Shown: positions 7,868 to 17,937, numbered from the stretch's first letter. The stretch is 64,000 nt of DNA from Haloferax marinum (GCF_009674625.1 NZ_WKJQ01000001.1:496001-560000), one strand, 5' to 3'. Notes: generated by a model not told the origin, from the sequence alone. Numbers and translations: made by a program.

Positions 7868-9271
7868 TTACGCGACCATATCGACGATGGTCTGGTCGTC
7901 GACGACGAGGTTGTACGCTTCTTCGTCGTCGTTCCAGAGGGCGAGGACGTTCTCGAAGACCAAGACGTCCCCGTACGCCGCGTCCGAGAGGTCGGCGTTC
8001 AACACCGTCGATTTCGTCCGGACGGCGTAGTGGTCGACTGCTTCGCTCCCGTCGCCGATTTTGAACACCTGATTCTTTCCTTCGGAGAGGTCGTGACTCA
8101 GTTTCACCGCCATCAGGTCGATGCGGTTCGTGACGTGTCGCTCCATCTCGGCCATCTTGGCGAACCGGGCCGCGTTCGCGCGAATATCGACCCGACGCTT
8201 GCCGTCGGTTCGGAGGATGCTGTAGGAGTACTGGACGTCGACGTTGACGAACGTCCCTTCGTCTTCGTCGGAGTCCCGTCCTTCGTCGAGTCGGCGCTGG
8301 AATCCCGGCACGTCGAGGTCCGGTCTGACGTCGAACGACCACCCACGGTCGGCCGGCGCATAGCCGTCCCAGAGGCGGAGTGTGGGTGAGTAGATGGTCA
8401 CGTCGCCATCGACAGGGGTGACCTCGCGTTCGACCTCACGGAGACCGATACTCGTGTTTCGGTCCGCGGGTGCGACGGCGACGATGCTCCCGTCGTCTGC
8501 GAGAACGTCGAGATATTTCTCGACGACTGCGACGGGGTCGTCGAGTTCGCTCAGGACGCTCGCGAAGAGGACGACGTCGTACTCGCCGTCGGGGTCGAAC
8601 GCCTCCGCAGTCTCGCGGTGAATCGTGGTCCGAAAGTTCCGCCGCGTCTCACCGAGTACGTGTTCGAGCACGTCGGCAGACGCGCTCGGTTCGACCGCGT
8701 GATACTCGACGAGCGAGTCGTCGGGGAGGTAGTCGTGGAGGCCGAGTGCAGGCCCACCCGTTCCCGCGCCAACGTCGAGGACGCGAAGCCGACGCGAGAG
8801 AGTGCTTCCCTCGGCTAAATCGTCGAGAACGTACCCAATCGCCGCGTAGTAATCTGGGAGGTGGTAGAGGGCGTAGCCGAGTGCGGCGTCGTCGTCGTAC
8901 TCGACGGGGTTGCCACGGTAGTAGTCTTCTTTCAACTGGCGGACGCGCTGGCGGAGTCTGTCACCCGCGTCACCGACGTGCCAGTTTGCTCCGTAGCGTC
9001 GGATGAGCAGGTCTTCGACGGCGAACGAGTAGTCGTCGGGGAACGCCTCCGGCGACCATCCGGGGGGTGTCACCAGGTCCTCGTTCGCCGGGACGAACGT
9101 TCCGTCGTCCTGCTCGAACAGTCCGAGGTCGTAGGCTTCCTCGCGGAGCGTCTGTTTGACGACTGCGGGATGTGGTTGGCCCTCGATGTACTCTGCAATC
9201 TCGTCGGGGTCTATCGGGCGAACGTTTCTGAGGTACTTCGCGTTGTCGCGGACGGCGTCTCTATCTATCAT
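7868..9271 (-). CDS. Rsm22-type small-subunit ribosomal RNA methyltransferase family protein
   Basis: This 467-aa protein has an N-terminal helical part and a class I SAM-dependent methyltransferase domain centred on LRVLDVGAGTGGPALGL (about 164-180), followed by VVLFASVLSELDDP. The layout matches the Rsm22 family linked to the mitochondrial small ribosomal subunit. The C-terminal 130 residues carry a separate domain ending near the stop. Archaeal members are presumed rRNA or ribosome-assembly methyltransferases. The cysteine cluster seen in some family members is not evident. Confidence 0.75.
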   Translation of the reverse strand: MIDRDAVRDNAKYLRNVRPIDPDEIAEYIEGQPHPAVVKQTLREEAYDLGLFEQDDGTFVPANEDLVTPPGWSPEAFPDDYSFAVEDLLIRRYGANWHVGDAGDRLRQRVRQLKEDYYRGNPVEYDDDAALGYALYHLPDYYAAIGYVLDDLAEGSTLSRRLRVLDVGAGTGGPALGLHDYLPDDSLVEYHAVEPSASADVLEHVLGETRRNFRTTIHRETAEAFDPDGEYDVVLFASVLSELDDPVAVVEKYLDVLADDGSIVAVAPADRNTSIGLREVEREVTPVDGDVTIYSPTLRLWDGYAPADRGWSFDVRPDLDVPGFQRRLDEGRDSDEDEGTFVNVDVQYSYSILRTDGKRRVDIRANAARFAKMAEMERHVTNRIDLMAVKLSHDLSEGKNQVFKIGDGSEAVDHYAVRTKSTVLNADLSDAAYGDVLVFENVLALWNDDEEAYNLVVDDQTIVDMVA

Positions 9272-9378
9272 CGTCGGGATACTGTGGAGGGTTCTGGTGG
9301 GCGCTTTCGTCGGGGGTCGAGGTGACCAGTTGCGTGGTCACGTTGTTCGGGACTCATCGGCGGGCGTACCCATACTCG

Positions 9379-10143
9379 TCACTCGGCAGGTTCGTGGTTG
9401 TCGGTTTCGTCGTCCGCCTGCGCGACGCGCCGATAGAGCTCGGTGAAGGTCTCGCTGTCGGCCACCGCGAGGTCACGAGCGGCGTCTGCAACCCGGTCGG
9501 TTCCCTCTCCGAACGAGGCCTGGATGTCTGCGTAGACCCGAGGATTACCAGACGAGACCGACGACACGAGTTCGTCGAGTGCAGCAGAAATCGGCGTGGC
9601 GAACTCGTCGCGGACGTCGTCGGCCGCGAGTCCGAACGAGAGGATTGCGGCGTGTGCGGCGGCCTGGACCGTCTCCATCGCCGTGTCGTGTTCCTCTGGC
9701 GTGGTCTCGAAGACGTTGTTGCCGGCGCTCGACAGTTCGTCGAGGATGGCCTCACCGAGTGGCCCTGGTTCGTCTACGAAGGCCGCGACGTTCCCCGGCG
9801 CGTTCTTCGGCGCGAAAAGCGGGTGGAGACTGAGTCGTTCTCGGTCGGGGAGTTGGTCGCGCATCGCGGTCACGGGCCCTTCCATCGACCCCGTCACGTC
9901 GCACATTCCTCGCGCGGCGCGGTGGGCGTGTGCTTCGACCGCCGTCTCGGTGAGACCCATCGGCACTGCGAGACAGACCACGTCGAACTGCTCGTCACCG
10001 TCCAGAGGGACTGCGCGACCACCGAGTTCGTCGGCCGCAGCGACCGCTTTCTCGGGGGTCGCGTCTGCGAACGCGAGGTCGGCGTCGACCGTCCGACCGA
10101 ACCAGCGACCCATCGCACCAGCGCCGACGACGAGCAGTTTCAT
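9379..10143 (-). CDS. tyrA: Prephenate dehydrogenase
   Basis: This 254-aa protein (start MKLLVVGAGAMGRWFG) has an N-terminal Rossmann fold with GxGxxG at 7-12 and the prephenate dehydrogenase layout: CLAVPMGLT, CDVTGSMEGPV and LHPLFAPKNAPG. It would convert prephenate to 4-hydroxyphenylpyruvate, the last committed step before transamination to tyrosine. aroA and aroC of the same pathway lie within 13 kb. A 19-base hairpin (10182-10200) lies upstream of its start. Confidence 0.88.
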   Translation of the reverse strand: MKLLVVGAGAMGRWFGRTVDADLAFADATPEKAVAAADELGGRAVPLDGDEQFDVVCLAVPMGLTETAVEAHAHRAARGMCDVTGSMEGPVTAMRDQLPDRERLSLHPLFAPKNAPGNVAAFVDEPGPLGEAILDELSSAGNNVFETTPEEHDTAMETVQAAAHAAILSFGLAADDVRDEFATPISAALDELVSSVSSGNPRVYADIQASFGEGTDRVADAARDLAVADSETFTELYRRVAQADDETDNHEPAE

Positions 10144-10181
10144 CGGTTCGGAGTGGTAGCGGGGCACCCAAAAGAGAATCG

Positions 10182-10200
10182 GTGGCGGCGAGTCCGCCAC
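10182..10200. repeat. Perfect 7-bp hairpin upstream of tyrA
   Basis: GTGGCGG-CGAGT-CCGCCAC forms a perfect stem with a five-base loop, 39-57 bases upstream of the tyrA start. It could be an operator. No gene lies upstream on the same strand for it to terminate. Confidence 0.4.
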
Positions 10201-10331
10201 TGCGTCGTGATGTGCGGCGGACCGCTCGACGAGTCGGTGTCACACAGCGAGTGAACCTGCTCCCGGTCAAACACCGGTGAACGGAACCCCAGTGTACGAA
10301 CCATCAAGTGACCCTTTGACAATGTGATTCT

Positions 10332-11177
10332 ATGGCAATCGACGACGTCGATTTCGAAGGACGCACTGCCTTCATCACTGGAACGAGTCGGGGTATCGGG
10401 AAGCAAATCGCACTCGATTTGGCTGACCGCGGTGCGAACGTCGTCTCGACGGGCAAGACCGTAGAGGAGAAAGACACGCTGCCCGGAACCATCGTGGAGA
10501 CGACCGAGGAGATTCGCGAGCGAGGTGGCAACTCCATCTGGTGTCAACTCGACGTCCGCGACGACGAGACGATTCAGGCGGCCATCGACGAGACCGTCGA
10601 CACTTTCGGCGGTATCGACTTCGTCGTCAACAACGCCGGTGCAATCCACATCGCGAACTTCGAGAACACCCCACCGAAACGGTTCGACCTGCTCATGGAC
10701 GTCAACGCCCGCGGGTCGTACGCGACGACGCACGCCGCGCTCCCGCACCTCCGCGAGAGCGACCACGCACACGTCGTCACCTTCTCTCCTCCGATGCCGG
10801 CCCGACCGGCACCAGGAAAGGTCGCGTACGCCCTCTCGAAGTACGGGATGACCTTCATCGCCGAGTCGCTCGCGCAAGAACTCGCCACCGACGACATCGC
10901 CGTGAACGCACTCTGGCCGGTGGCCGCTATCGAATCGGAGGCGACCCGCCACTTCGGCATGGGGAGGCCCGAAGATTGGCGCACTCCACAGATTATGTGT
11001 GACGCACTCACCGAACTGTTCTCTCGTGACCCCACAGAGTGTACGGGGAACACCTACTACGACGAGGAGATTCTCGCCGAGGCGGGCATCGAGGACCTCT
11101 CGTCGTACGCCGTCGTCGAGGGGACCGACCCCGGTCCGATGTCTGCCCAACTGTTCGACCCCGACTACGAGCGCTAG
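10332..11177 (+). CDS. SDR family oxidoreductase (HSDL2-like)
   Basis: This 281-aa classical short-chain dehydrogenase has the cofactor motif TGTSRGIGK (16-24), NNAG, and the catalytic YALSK (YxxxK) with a Ser 13 residues earlier (TFSPP). The overall pattern, with an extended lid after NALWPV and SKYGMTF, resembles hydroxysteroid-dehydrogenase-like 2 proteins, which act on fatty or steroid-type substrates in other organisms. Here the substrate is not known. It is monocistronic and divergent from tyrA. Confidence 0.85.
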   Translation: MAIDDVDFEGRTAFITGTSRGIGKQIALDLADRGANVVSTGKTVEEKDTLPGTIVETTEEIRERGGNSIWCQLDVRDDETIQAAIDETVDTFGGIDFVVNNAGAIHIANFENTPPKRFDLLMDVNARGSYATTHAALPHLRESDHAHVVTFSPPMPARPAPGKVAYALSKYGMTFIAESLAQELATDDIAVNALWPVAAIESEATRHFGMGRPEDWRTPQIMCDALTELFSRDPTECTGNTYYDEEILAEAGIEDLSSYAVVEGTDPGPMSAQLFDPDYER

Positions 11178-11318
11178 TACACCCCGTTATCGGGTCTGAG
11201 ACTCGGGGCCAGACGTTTATGTAGTTGAACGCGAGAAAATGCGCAATGGGTTTCCGCGCCCCCAACGCTCCGGAAACATGCTTCTCCCCGCGATATTTTA
11301 CTGAATCGGCAATTAGAG

Positions 11319-11326
11319 TTAAATAC
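11319..11326 (+). promoter_or_regulatory. TATA element for the 11348 gene
   Basis: TTAAATAC lies 22-29 bases before ATG 11348, in an AT-rich patch of otherwise GC-rich DNA. Confidence 0.5.
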
Positions 11327-11347
11327 TACTGGAGGTTCGCCTAGCCC

Positions 11348-11869
11348 ATGGAGTTCCCTCGCCTCCCGTCCCGAGATACGAACGGCCGGAAGGTCGTTCT
11401 TCCAGACGACCTCGAGGGTGAACAGACACTGTTGCTCATCAGTTTCGACCGACGACAGCAGTCACTCGTCGGGTCCTGGCGAGGGTTCGCAAAAGAGCTG
11501 ACAGAGACGTACGACCACTTCGGATACTACGAACTGCTCGTGTTGGGTGGCCGAAGCGGGATGATGCCACCGCTCGCCGGCGGTGGACTGACACCGAGTG
11601 CGGCCAGGAGTCGGCCACACGACAACGCGCTCGTCGCACGCGTAGACAAGACGGCACTTCAACGACGCCTCGGCCTCCTCGGTGAGGGAAACATCTACGC
11701 GCTTCTCATCGAAGATGGGCAGGTCGTCCGACAGGCCGCGGGTGTTCCCACGCCCGAGACCGCCGACGCACTGGAGAATCTCCTGAAACAGTGGCGCGAG
11801 GCCAACTCGGGGTGGACCGACGCGACGAGTGTCGGACCCTCCACGGGCGACAGCGCACTCGACAGTTAG
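11348..11869 (+). CDS. Conserved protein, thioredoxin-like fold possible
   Basis: This 173-aa soluble protein opens with a pattern seen in thioredoxin-fold proteins (LPSRDTNGRKVVLPDDLEGE then TLLLISFDRRQQ), continues with an alpha/beta core, and ends with IYALLIEDGQVVRQAAG and PTPETADALENLLKQW, resembling the last strand and helix of that fold. No CxxC active site is present, so a redox role is unlikely. The last 20 residues look disordered. Confidence 0.65.
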   Translation: MEFPRLPSRDTNGRKVVLPDDLEGEQTLLLISFDRRQQSLVGSWRGFAKELTETYDHFGYYELLVLGGRSGMMPPLAGGGLTPSAARSRPHDNALVARVDKTALQRRLGLLGEGNIYALLIEDGQVVRQAAGVPTPETADALENLLKQWREANSGWTDATSVGPSTGDSALDS

Positions 11870-11880
11870 GCGCCGAATTT

Positions 11881-11943
11881 CGACGGGTTCTGCCGATTCA
11901 GGTTTCTATTCGACGATGGGTTCTGCCGGGTCAGATTTCTATT
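11881..11943. repeat. Direct repeat duplicating the end of the Xaa-Pro peptidase gene
   Basis: Two near-identical copies of 30 and 33 bases (CGACG...GGTTCTGCCG...TTTCTATT) lie in tandem. The second contains the stop codon (11939-11941) of the minus-strand peptidase, so the first is a duplicate of the gene's 3' end placed just downstream. Confidence 0.6.
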
Positions 11944-13114
11944 CGACGACGAGTTCGACCCGATAGTCGGTGAGGTTCTCGTAGCCATCTTCGGTGACGA
12001 CGACCATGTCTTCGATTCGGACGCCACCGACGTCTGGGTCGTAGAGGCCGGGTTCGATGGTGATTACGTGTCCCGGTTTCAGTTCTTCGCCGTTCAGGCT
12101 CACACGAGGGAGTTCGTGCACGTCGAGGCCCACGCCGTGGCCCGTGCTGTGGATGAATCCTGTCTCGGCAGACTGGTCGGCCCGAAGCGTGTTCTCGCCG
12201 GCCGCTTCGTACACGTCGCAGACGGCGTTGTGGACGTCTTCGCCCGTCGCGCCCGGTTCGACGGCGTCGAGTGCGGCGTGGAACGCTTCTTCGGTCAGGT
12301 CGAACCACTCGCGAACCTCGTCGGTCGGTTCGCCCTTGACGAAGGTTCGCGTCATGTCGCCGTTGTACTTCGTCGCCTTGTCGCGCGGGAAGATGTCGAC
12401 GATGATGGCCTCGTTCGCGTAGAGTGGGCCACTCCCGCGGTTGTGCGGGTCGGCGGCGTCGGCCCCGCCGGCGACGATCGTCTCGTCTAAGGCACAACCG
12501 TGACGAAGCAGCGTCACTTCGATTTCTTCTTTCACGCGCTCGCTGGTCAGGGGTTCGCCCTCGTAGACGAGCATTCCGTCGTCGTCCACGTCGGCAGCGC
12601 GGATGAGTCGTTCTGCGGCCGCCATCGACGCTTCGTTGGCGTCTTGGGCGTCGTGGATGTACTCGACTTCTTCGTCGCTCTTGACGGCGCGAATCGTCGT
12701 CAGTACGTCGTCCGTCTCCGCTTCGACAGAGATGTCCTCGTTGCGAAGGGCGTCGGCAGTACCGAGCGGGAAGTCAGCAGGAACGGCGAGCGACGTCACG
12801 TCGTGGTCGGCCAAGAACGCCGCGACGACCTTCGCCTTCCCGACGAGTGGTCCGTACTCGGCGAACTTCTCCCGGTAGTCGTAATCGGAGAGACGCGAGA
12901 CGGTGTCTGCGCGACTCTCTTTTTTCGCACGCCCGTATTCGAGTGTGGAGACGAGGAGGTGCGTCCCTTCGGGTGTGTAGAGCGTCGTGTACGGGTCCGG
13001 CGCGTCGAATCCGGAGAGATACAACTGGTTGGAGTCACTGCCGTCGGCGGAGATGAGATAGCCGTCGAAGTCGTCACCGAGGAGTTCGGCCAATGGTGAG
13101 AAGTCGGGTTCCAT
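11939..13114 (-). CDS. M24 family Xaa-Pro aminopeptidase
   Basis: This 391-aa protein has a creatinase-type N-terminal domain (about 1-150) and a C-terminal pita-bread peptidase M24 domain. Metal ligands are visible in VDIFPRDKATKYNGDMTRTF (two Asp), GHGVGLDVHE (His) and TIEPGLYDPDVGGVRIEDM (two Glu). It would release N-terminal residues ahead of proline, or act as a prolidase, in the cytoplasm. It is divergent from nothing and follows the CBS gene on the same strand. Confidence 0.9.
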   Translation of the reverse strand: MEPDFSPLAELLGDDFDGYLISADGSDSNQLYLSGFDAPDPYTTLYTPEGTHLLVSTLEYGRAKKESRADTVSRLSDYDYREKFAEYGPLVGKAKVVAAFLADHDVTSLAVPADFPLGTADALRNEDISVEAETDDVLTTIRAVKSDEEVEYIHDAQDANEASMAAAERLIRAADVDDDGMLVYEGEPLTSERVKEEIEVTLLRHGCALDETIVAGGADAADPHNRGSGPLYANEAIIVDIFPRDKATKYNGDMTRTFVKGEPTDEVREWFDLTEEAFHAALDAVEPGATGEDVHNAVCDVYEAAGENTLRADQSAETGFIHSTGHGVGLDVHELPRVSLNGEELKPGHVITIEPGLYDPDVGGVRIEDMVVVTEDGYENLTDYRVELVVE

Positions 13115-13215
13115 ACTCCGCGATTCGGCCGACCGGTAGTAAAGCCCTCGCGTCGCGGCCGAGGATGGTGGTTTTCGGTCGGCTGACAGGCCCCTGTTTC
13201 ACTCGGAAGACGGAG

Positions 13216-13635
13216 TCAGCGCGGGAATTCACCGCGGACGACGTCGGCCAGTTCTTCGAGTTGCCCCGAGAGGTGGCACAACAGGTCGTCCAGTGTGACG
13301 ATACCGACGAGGCCGTCGTCCGAGACGACCGGGACGCGGCGAACGCCTTCTTCGTGCATCTTGTCGACGACCTCGGCGATTCCGGCGTCGGGAGCGACGC
13401 TGAACACGTTGGTCGAGAAGATGTCGTTGGCGACGAGGTCACCGACGTCTCGGTCGCCGGCGACGCCGTAGACCACGATGTCGCGGTCTGTCACGACGCC
13501 GGCGACGACGCCTTTCGCGTCGACGACGACGACGCTTCCGACGCGTTCTGTTCGCATGGTCCGGGCGACGTCTACCAACGAATCTTCGACGTCGACTGTG
13601 ACGACGTCCGTCTGGGCGAGTTCCTTGACGAGCAT
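13216..13635 (-). CDS. CBS-pair domain protein
   Basis: This 139-aa protein is essentially two CBS domains: residues 1-60 ([28 protein letters not shown]) and about 66-130 ([29 protein letters not shown]). Such Bateman modules bind adenine nucleotides or related ligands and usually regulate partner proteins. No effector domain is fused, so it acts as a stand-alone sensor. Confidence 0.88.
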   Translation of the reverse strand: MLVKELAQTDVVTVDVEDSLVDVARTMRTERVGSVVVVDAKGVVAGVVTDRDIVVYGVAGDRDVGDLVANDIFSTNVFSVAPDAGIAEVVDKMHEEGVRRVPVVSDDGLVGIVTLDDLLCHLSGQLEELADVVRGEFPR

Positions 13636-13781
13636 ACTCGTCCTTCGTCACGAGAGGGCATAGAAATACACGTCGTTCCAGCGAGTCGGGAACGCTCTCG
13701 TCGCCCGATTTGGCACTTCGACGAGTGGGAGAACGTCGCCGTGTCCGGTACGCTGATACCACGTCACGACGACGCCCGCAT

Positions 13782-15074
13782 ATGGACGTACACATCTCGC
13801 AGTCTCGGGTTCGGGGGAGAACCCGAGCGCCGCCGTCGAAGAGTTACACACACAGGGCCATCCTCGCGGCAGGATACAGTGACGAAGCAGTCGTTCGCGA
13901 CGCCCTCGTCAGCGCCGACACCGAAGCGACCATGCGAGCGGTTCGGGCGTTCGGTGGGTCGGTAGTCCGCGACGGACAGACTATCGACGTCGAGGGGTTC
14001 GACGGCCGTCCGGGGACGCCCGACGACGTCGTCGACTGCGCCAACTCCGGGACGACGATGCGTCTCGTCACTGGCTGTGCCGCGCTCGGTGAGAACCTGA
14101 CTATCCTCACCGGTGACGAGTCGCTCCGGTCGCGTCCACAGGGACCACTTCTCGACGCCGTGTTCGACCTCGATGGACGTGCTGAGAGTACACGTCGGAA
14201 CGGCCAGGCACCACTCATCGTCGGTGATGGACTGTCCGGCGGGACCGTCGAGATACCCGGTGACGTCTCCTCGCAGTACATCACGGCGCTCTTGATGGCT
14301 GGCGCGGTCACCGACGAAGGTATCGACGTCGACCTCACGACCGAACTCAAGTCGGCACCGTACGTCGATATCACCCTGGAAGTTCTCGACGACTTCGGCG
14401 TCGAAGCGGTGCAGACAGACACCGGATTCTCCGTCCCCGGTGGTCAGTCGTACCGCCCCGTCGGTGGTGAGTACAGCGTCCCCGGCGACTTCTCGTCGAT
14501 ATCGTATCTCCTCGCGGCGGGTGCCGTCGCCGGTGCAGACGGCGAATCGGTCGTCGTCGAAGGTGCGCGTCCGTCTGCACAGGGTGACAAAGCCATCGTC
14601 GATATCGTCCGTGACATGGGTGCAGAAGTCGAGTGGGACGAAGACGCCGGAGAACTGACCGTCTCGGTGGCCGACCTCTCGGGAACCACCGTCGACGTGG
14701 GCGACACGCCAGACCTCCTCCCGACGATTGCGACACTCGGTGCAATCGCCGACGGCGACACGGTCATCGAGAACTGCGAACACGTCCGCTACAAGGAGAC
14801 CGACCGCGTGACCGCGATGGCCGAAGAACTCGCCAAGATGGGCGGGAACGTCACCGAACAACAGGACCGTCTGACCATCCACGGCGGCGACACCGACCTC
14901 GTCGGTGCCGACGTCGACGGCCGCGGCGACCACCGCATCGTGATGTCGCTCGCCGTCGCCGGTCTCGTCGCGGACGGCGAGACGACCATCTCTGGGGCCG
15001 AGCACGTCGACGTGTCGTTCCCGAACTTCTTCGAGACGATGCGTGACCTCGGCGTCGACGTGACCGAAGCCTGA
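13782..15074 (+). CDS. aroA: 3-phosphoshikimate 1-carboxyvinyltransferase (EPSP synthase)
   Basis: This 430-aa protein starts at [10 protein letters not shown]. It has the family's active-site blocks: the [12 protein letters not shown] lysine loop near the N-terminus, [11 protein letters not shown], the phosphate-binding [14 protein letters not shown] and KETDRV near residue 340. It joins phosphoenolpyruvate to shikimate 3-phosphate, the sixth shikimate step, directly before AroC (20843). It is transcribed alone, 65 bases before a phosphodiesterase gene. Confidence 0.95.
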   Translation: MDVHISQSRVRGRTRAPPSKSYTHRAILAAGYSDEAVVRDALVSADTEATMRAVRAFGGSVVRDGQTIDVEGFDGRPGTPDDVVDCANSGTTMRLVTGCAALGENLTILTGDESLRSRPQGPLLDAVFDLDGRAESTRRNGQAPLIVGDGLSGGTVEIPGDVSSQYITALLMAGAVTDEGIDVDLTTELKSAPYVDITLEVLDDFGVEAVQTDTGFSVPGGQSYRPVGGEYSVPGDFSSISYLLAAGAVAGADGESVVVEGARPSAQGDKAIVDIVRDMGAEVEWDEDAGELTVSVADLSGTTVDVGDTPDLLPTIATLGAIADGDTVIENCEHVRYKETDRVTAMAEELAKMGGNVTEQQDRLTIHGGDTDLVGADVDGRGDHRIVMSLAVAGLVADGETTISGAEHVDVSFPNFFETMRDLGVDVTEA

Positions 15075-15139
15075 ACCCCAGAACGTCACAGACGACTGAC
15101 GACACAATCTTTTTCCCGACGCCGTCCGGCGACTGTGCC

Positions 15140-16381
15140 ATGCAGCGACCCGACGTCTCGGCACTGCGTGAGCGCCAACTGGACGGTGACTATCTCCTCC
15201 CGGCCTACGAGGACTGGTGTTTCGCCCGGATTCCGGGGACGGTTGCCGACCTACTCGGTGCCGACGTCGGGCCGCGTCTTCCCGCCGCGGCAACCGACGA
15301 GTACGACGATATCTCTCGCGTCGTCGTCTTCCTCGTCGATGGGTTCGGTCTCGCGCAGTGGGACGGCGAGCGCGAGCGAATCTCTTTCTTGCGTCGGTTC
15401 GAACGCGCCGGGCGAGTAACGCCGCTCACCTCCGTGTTTCCGTCGGAGACGGCCAGTGCGTTGAACACCTATCACTCGGCGACACTCCCGTCCGAACACG
15501 GCGTCGTCGGGTGGAACGTCTACGAACCGACGGCAGACGAGCAGTTCGAGGCGCTGCCGTTCCTCCGGAAAGACGGAACGCGACCGGAGCGACTCGACTT
15601 CGAAGACGTCGCCGACGCGGAGAGCATCTATCCCAGACTGGCCGACGCGGGTATCGAAGTGCATCAGGTGACGCCCTTCCCCAACGAAGCGACGGTGCCA
15701 CACGAGTACGACCCCGAAGACCTCTCGACGTTCCCCGACGCGTTCGCCGAGGCCGCCGAGGAAGCGTCGGACCCATCGTACATCTTCGCGTACCTCCCAC
15801 AGACCGACGCCATCGCGCACGCCGAGGGCGTCGACTCCGACGACTACCGCGAGACGGCGGCCGAGACGTTCGACCGAATCTCGGAGGCTATCGCGACGCT
15901 CGCGGAGGCCACGGTGGACGACGACGGAGAGACCCTCGTCTGCATCACCGCGGACCACGGCCTCGTCGACACCGACCCCGAGCGAAACGTCGACCTCTCG
16001 AGACCGCCGTTCGACGTCGTTTCGGACCTGCGAACGCTCACCGACGGGACGCCGATTCGGTTCTCTGGGAGTCCACGAAACGTCCATCTACACCTCCAAT
16101 CCGACCGCGTCGACGCCGTCTACGAGACGCTCACGTCGGAACTGGAGGCACGAGTCGTTCGGAAACAGGAGGTGCTCGACACCAACCTGTTCGGCGCGAA
16201 CCCCTCCGAGACGTTCGAGCGCCGACTCGGTGACCTCGTGGTGGTCCACGAATCTCTCGGCGTCTGGTACGGCGACGAAGAACCGGGGAGTCTCCGGTTC
16301 GTCGGCATGCACGGTGGACTCCACCCCGACGAGATGCTGATTCCCTTCGCGACGGCGACGCTCGACTCACTCCGCGAGTGA
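15140..16381 (+). CDS. Alkaline phosphatase family protein (nucleotide pyrophosphatase/phosphodiesterase type)
   Basis: This 413-aa protein belongs to the alkaline phosphatase/type I phosphodiesterase superfamily. VVVFLVDGFGLAQ gives the first metal Asp, TSVFPSETASALN holds the Thr/Ser nucleophile region, SEHGVVGWN follows, and TADHGLVDTDPER supplies the later Asp-His pair. No signal peptide is seen, so it is probably cytoplasmic. The substrate could be a nucleotide, a phospholipid head group or a phosphonate. Its last 15 bases overlap the convergent DUF6653-type gene. Confidence 0.8.
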   Translation: MQRPDVSALRERQLDGDYLLPAYEDWCFARIPGTVADLLGADVGPRLPAAATDEYDDISRVVVFLVDGFGLAQWDGERERISFLRRFERAGRVTPLTSVFPSETASALNTYHSATLPSEHGVVGWNVYEPTADEQFEALPFLRKDGTRPERLDFEDVADAESIYPRLADAGIEVHQVTPFPNEATVPHEYDPEDLSTFPDAFAEAAEEASDPSYIFAYLPQTDAIAHAEGVDSDDYRETAAETFDRISEAIATLAEATVDDDGETLVCITADHGLVDTDPERNVDLSRPPFDVVSDLRTLTDGTPIRFSGSPRNVHLHLQSDRVDAVYETLTSELEARVVRKQEVLDTNLFGANPSETFERRLGDLVVVHESLGVWYGDEEPGSLRFVGMHGGLHPDEMLIPFATATLDSLRE

Positions 16382-16858
16382 TGATTCGGCGGTGGTGAGT
16401 CTCTCGGGACCCTCGCCGGTCACACCGGTCTTTCTGATGATGGCGTCCGTCCACCAGAGTTTGATTACCATCACACCGAGCGTGCCAACTGCCGTTCCGA
16501 CTGGATTGCGTCGAATCGCAGACGCGAAGGCGTAGAACGTGACGGGGACGTTGAGGACGTTCAGGACGTTCGGGTAGTCGAGTCCCATCGTCCCCTCTCC
16601 CTCGTCTAGCCACTCGCGTTCGGCGAGGACGATTCGGCTGAGATAGTTGTCCGTGCGCTCGGGGCGCGGGAAGAGGACGGGGTTGACGGCGATGAACGCC
16701 AGCGTGGCGGCGAAGAGTTTCGCGTCGCGCTTGTAGATGGCGTACATGAACACCGGATAGACGAGAATGCGCGTCCCAGCGCTCCACGGGTTCGCGTGGC
16801 GCTCCCAGAACGTCGCTTCGAGTCGGCCGCGGAGTCCGCCGTCGGCAGTCGATTCCAT
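16367..16858 (-). CDS. DUF6653-like membrane protein
   Basis: This 163-aa protein has two to four hydrophobic segments (around LVYPVFMYAIY, LFAATLAFIAVNPVLFP, VPVTFYAFASAI and TAVGTLGVMVIKLWW) and a charged linker. FWERHANPWSAGTRILVYPV at the N-terminus is a recognisable block of a haloarchaeal and bacterial uncharacterised family, believed to be DUF6653. Its function is unknown. Confidence 0.65.
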   Translation of the reverse strand: MESTADGGLRGRLEATFWERHANPWSAGTRILVYPVFMYAIYKRDAKLFAATLAFIAVNPVLFPRPERTDNYLSRIVLAEREWLDEGEGTMGLDYPNVLNVLNVPVTFYAFASAIRRNPVGTAVGTLGVMVIKLWWTDAIIRKTGVTGEGPERLTTAESSLAE

Positions 16859-17198
16859 AGGTACTCTTCGCCGGCTTCACTTATGAACCTCCGCGCGGCG
16901 AACGTCGCCTTCGAAGGGTTCGGATTCACGACGTCGGATAGTCGGTTCTGCCGAACTGCCCATAACGTAACCGCTGTGACGTGACACAGACAGCGGGTGG
17001 ATGCAGCAACCCAGCTGCGTTCGTTCGTTTCAGTGATGAGAGAGCAGGAGCACGGGGACAGCCCCTCGACGAGGACCGGTGTCTACCGTCCGACAGTACG
17101 GACCGCCGCTCACCGAAACGTGGTCGGCTCCGGTGTTCGAAGACGCCTGCAAACCCCGCGAAGGATTAAGCGGGCTGGGAAAGAATGTTTGTGACATC
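16859..17198. other. Long gene-free divergent spacer
   Basis: This 340-base gap between divergent genes has no convincing gene on either strand. A 28-codon minus-strand frame near 16876-16962 was noted but has no support. It must hold promoters for both flanking genes. No clear TATA could be assigned. Confidence 0.4.
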
Positions 17199-17906
17199 AT
17201 GACACGTATCGACGAGCTGAAGATTCTCGTCCCGGTCGATGTCTCGGGGACGGACCAGCCACCCCTCGACGTCCTCGACCATCTCGGCACCGTCGAGGTG
17301 GTTTTACTCGGGTACTTTCCGGTACCTGACCAGGCCGAACCGGCACTGCTCAGAGACCAGTACGGTCCCGAGGCTACCGACCGGCTGGACGCAGTCGCCG
17401 ACGAGCACGGGAATCCCGCCGAGGTGCTCGTCTTCACGCACGACCGTGAGGCCACCATCGACCGCATCGCGGACGAGTACGACTGCGACGCGGTGCTGAC
17501 GGCTGGTCGTTCGACGGTCGTCGGCCGCGTCCTCGTCCCGCTTCGCGGGGACGTGAACCTCGACCGAATCCTTACAGTCGTCGCCGACCTGCTGCTCGCG
17601 GGCGACGAGACAGCCACCCTGTTCCACTCGGTCCCAGAGGACGCCGACCCGACCCAGGGAGAATTACTCCTCATGGGGGCCGTCGACCGCCTCGTCGAGT
17701 ACGGAGTCGAACGCGACAGGGTCGACTGGCAGCTCTCGAAGGGCGGTGACCCACAGACCGACATCGTCGAACTTGGAGCATCGTACGACCTCGTCGTCCT
17801 CGGCGAGACCGAACCCTCGCTCCGCGAGCGCATCATCGGGGACGTCCTCTCGGCCATCGTCGACGCGCTCGAGGTCCCGTCGCTCATCGTGAGGGACGTC
17901 GAGTGA
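17199..17906 (+). CDS. Universal stress protein family protein
   Basis: This 235-aa protein is about twice the length of a single UspA domain. It begins TRIDELKILVPVDVSGTD and the second half ends YDLVVLGETEPSLRERIIGD then VPSLIVRDVE, the usual last strand of the fold. The ATP-binding GxxGx9GS/T loop is poorly kept. It lies 31 bases before an amino acid transporter with USP-like domains, so the two are probably co-transcribed and functionally linked. Confidence 0.82.
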   Translation: MTRIDELKILVPVDVSGTDQPPLDVLDHLGTVEVVLLGYFPVPDQAEPALLRDQYGPEATDRLDAVADEHGNPAEVLVFTHDREATIDRIADEYDCDAVLTAGRSTVVGRVLVPLRGDVNLDRILTVVADLLLAGDETATLFHSVPEDADPTQGELLLMGAVDRLVEYGVERDRVDWQLSKGGDPQTDIVELGASYDLVVLGETEPSLRERIIGDVLSAIVDALEVPSLIVRDVE

Positions 17907-17937
17907 ACCCACACGCCACGAGATGGAGGAGAGACAG

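Noticed and set aside
13764..15293. Long open frame antisense to aroA
   Set aside because: Same antisense effect; aroA has all family motifs.
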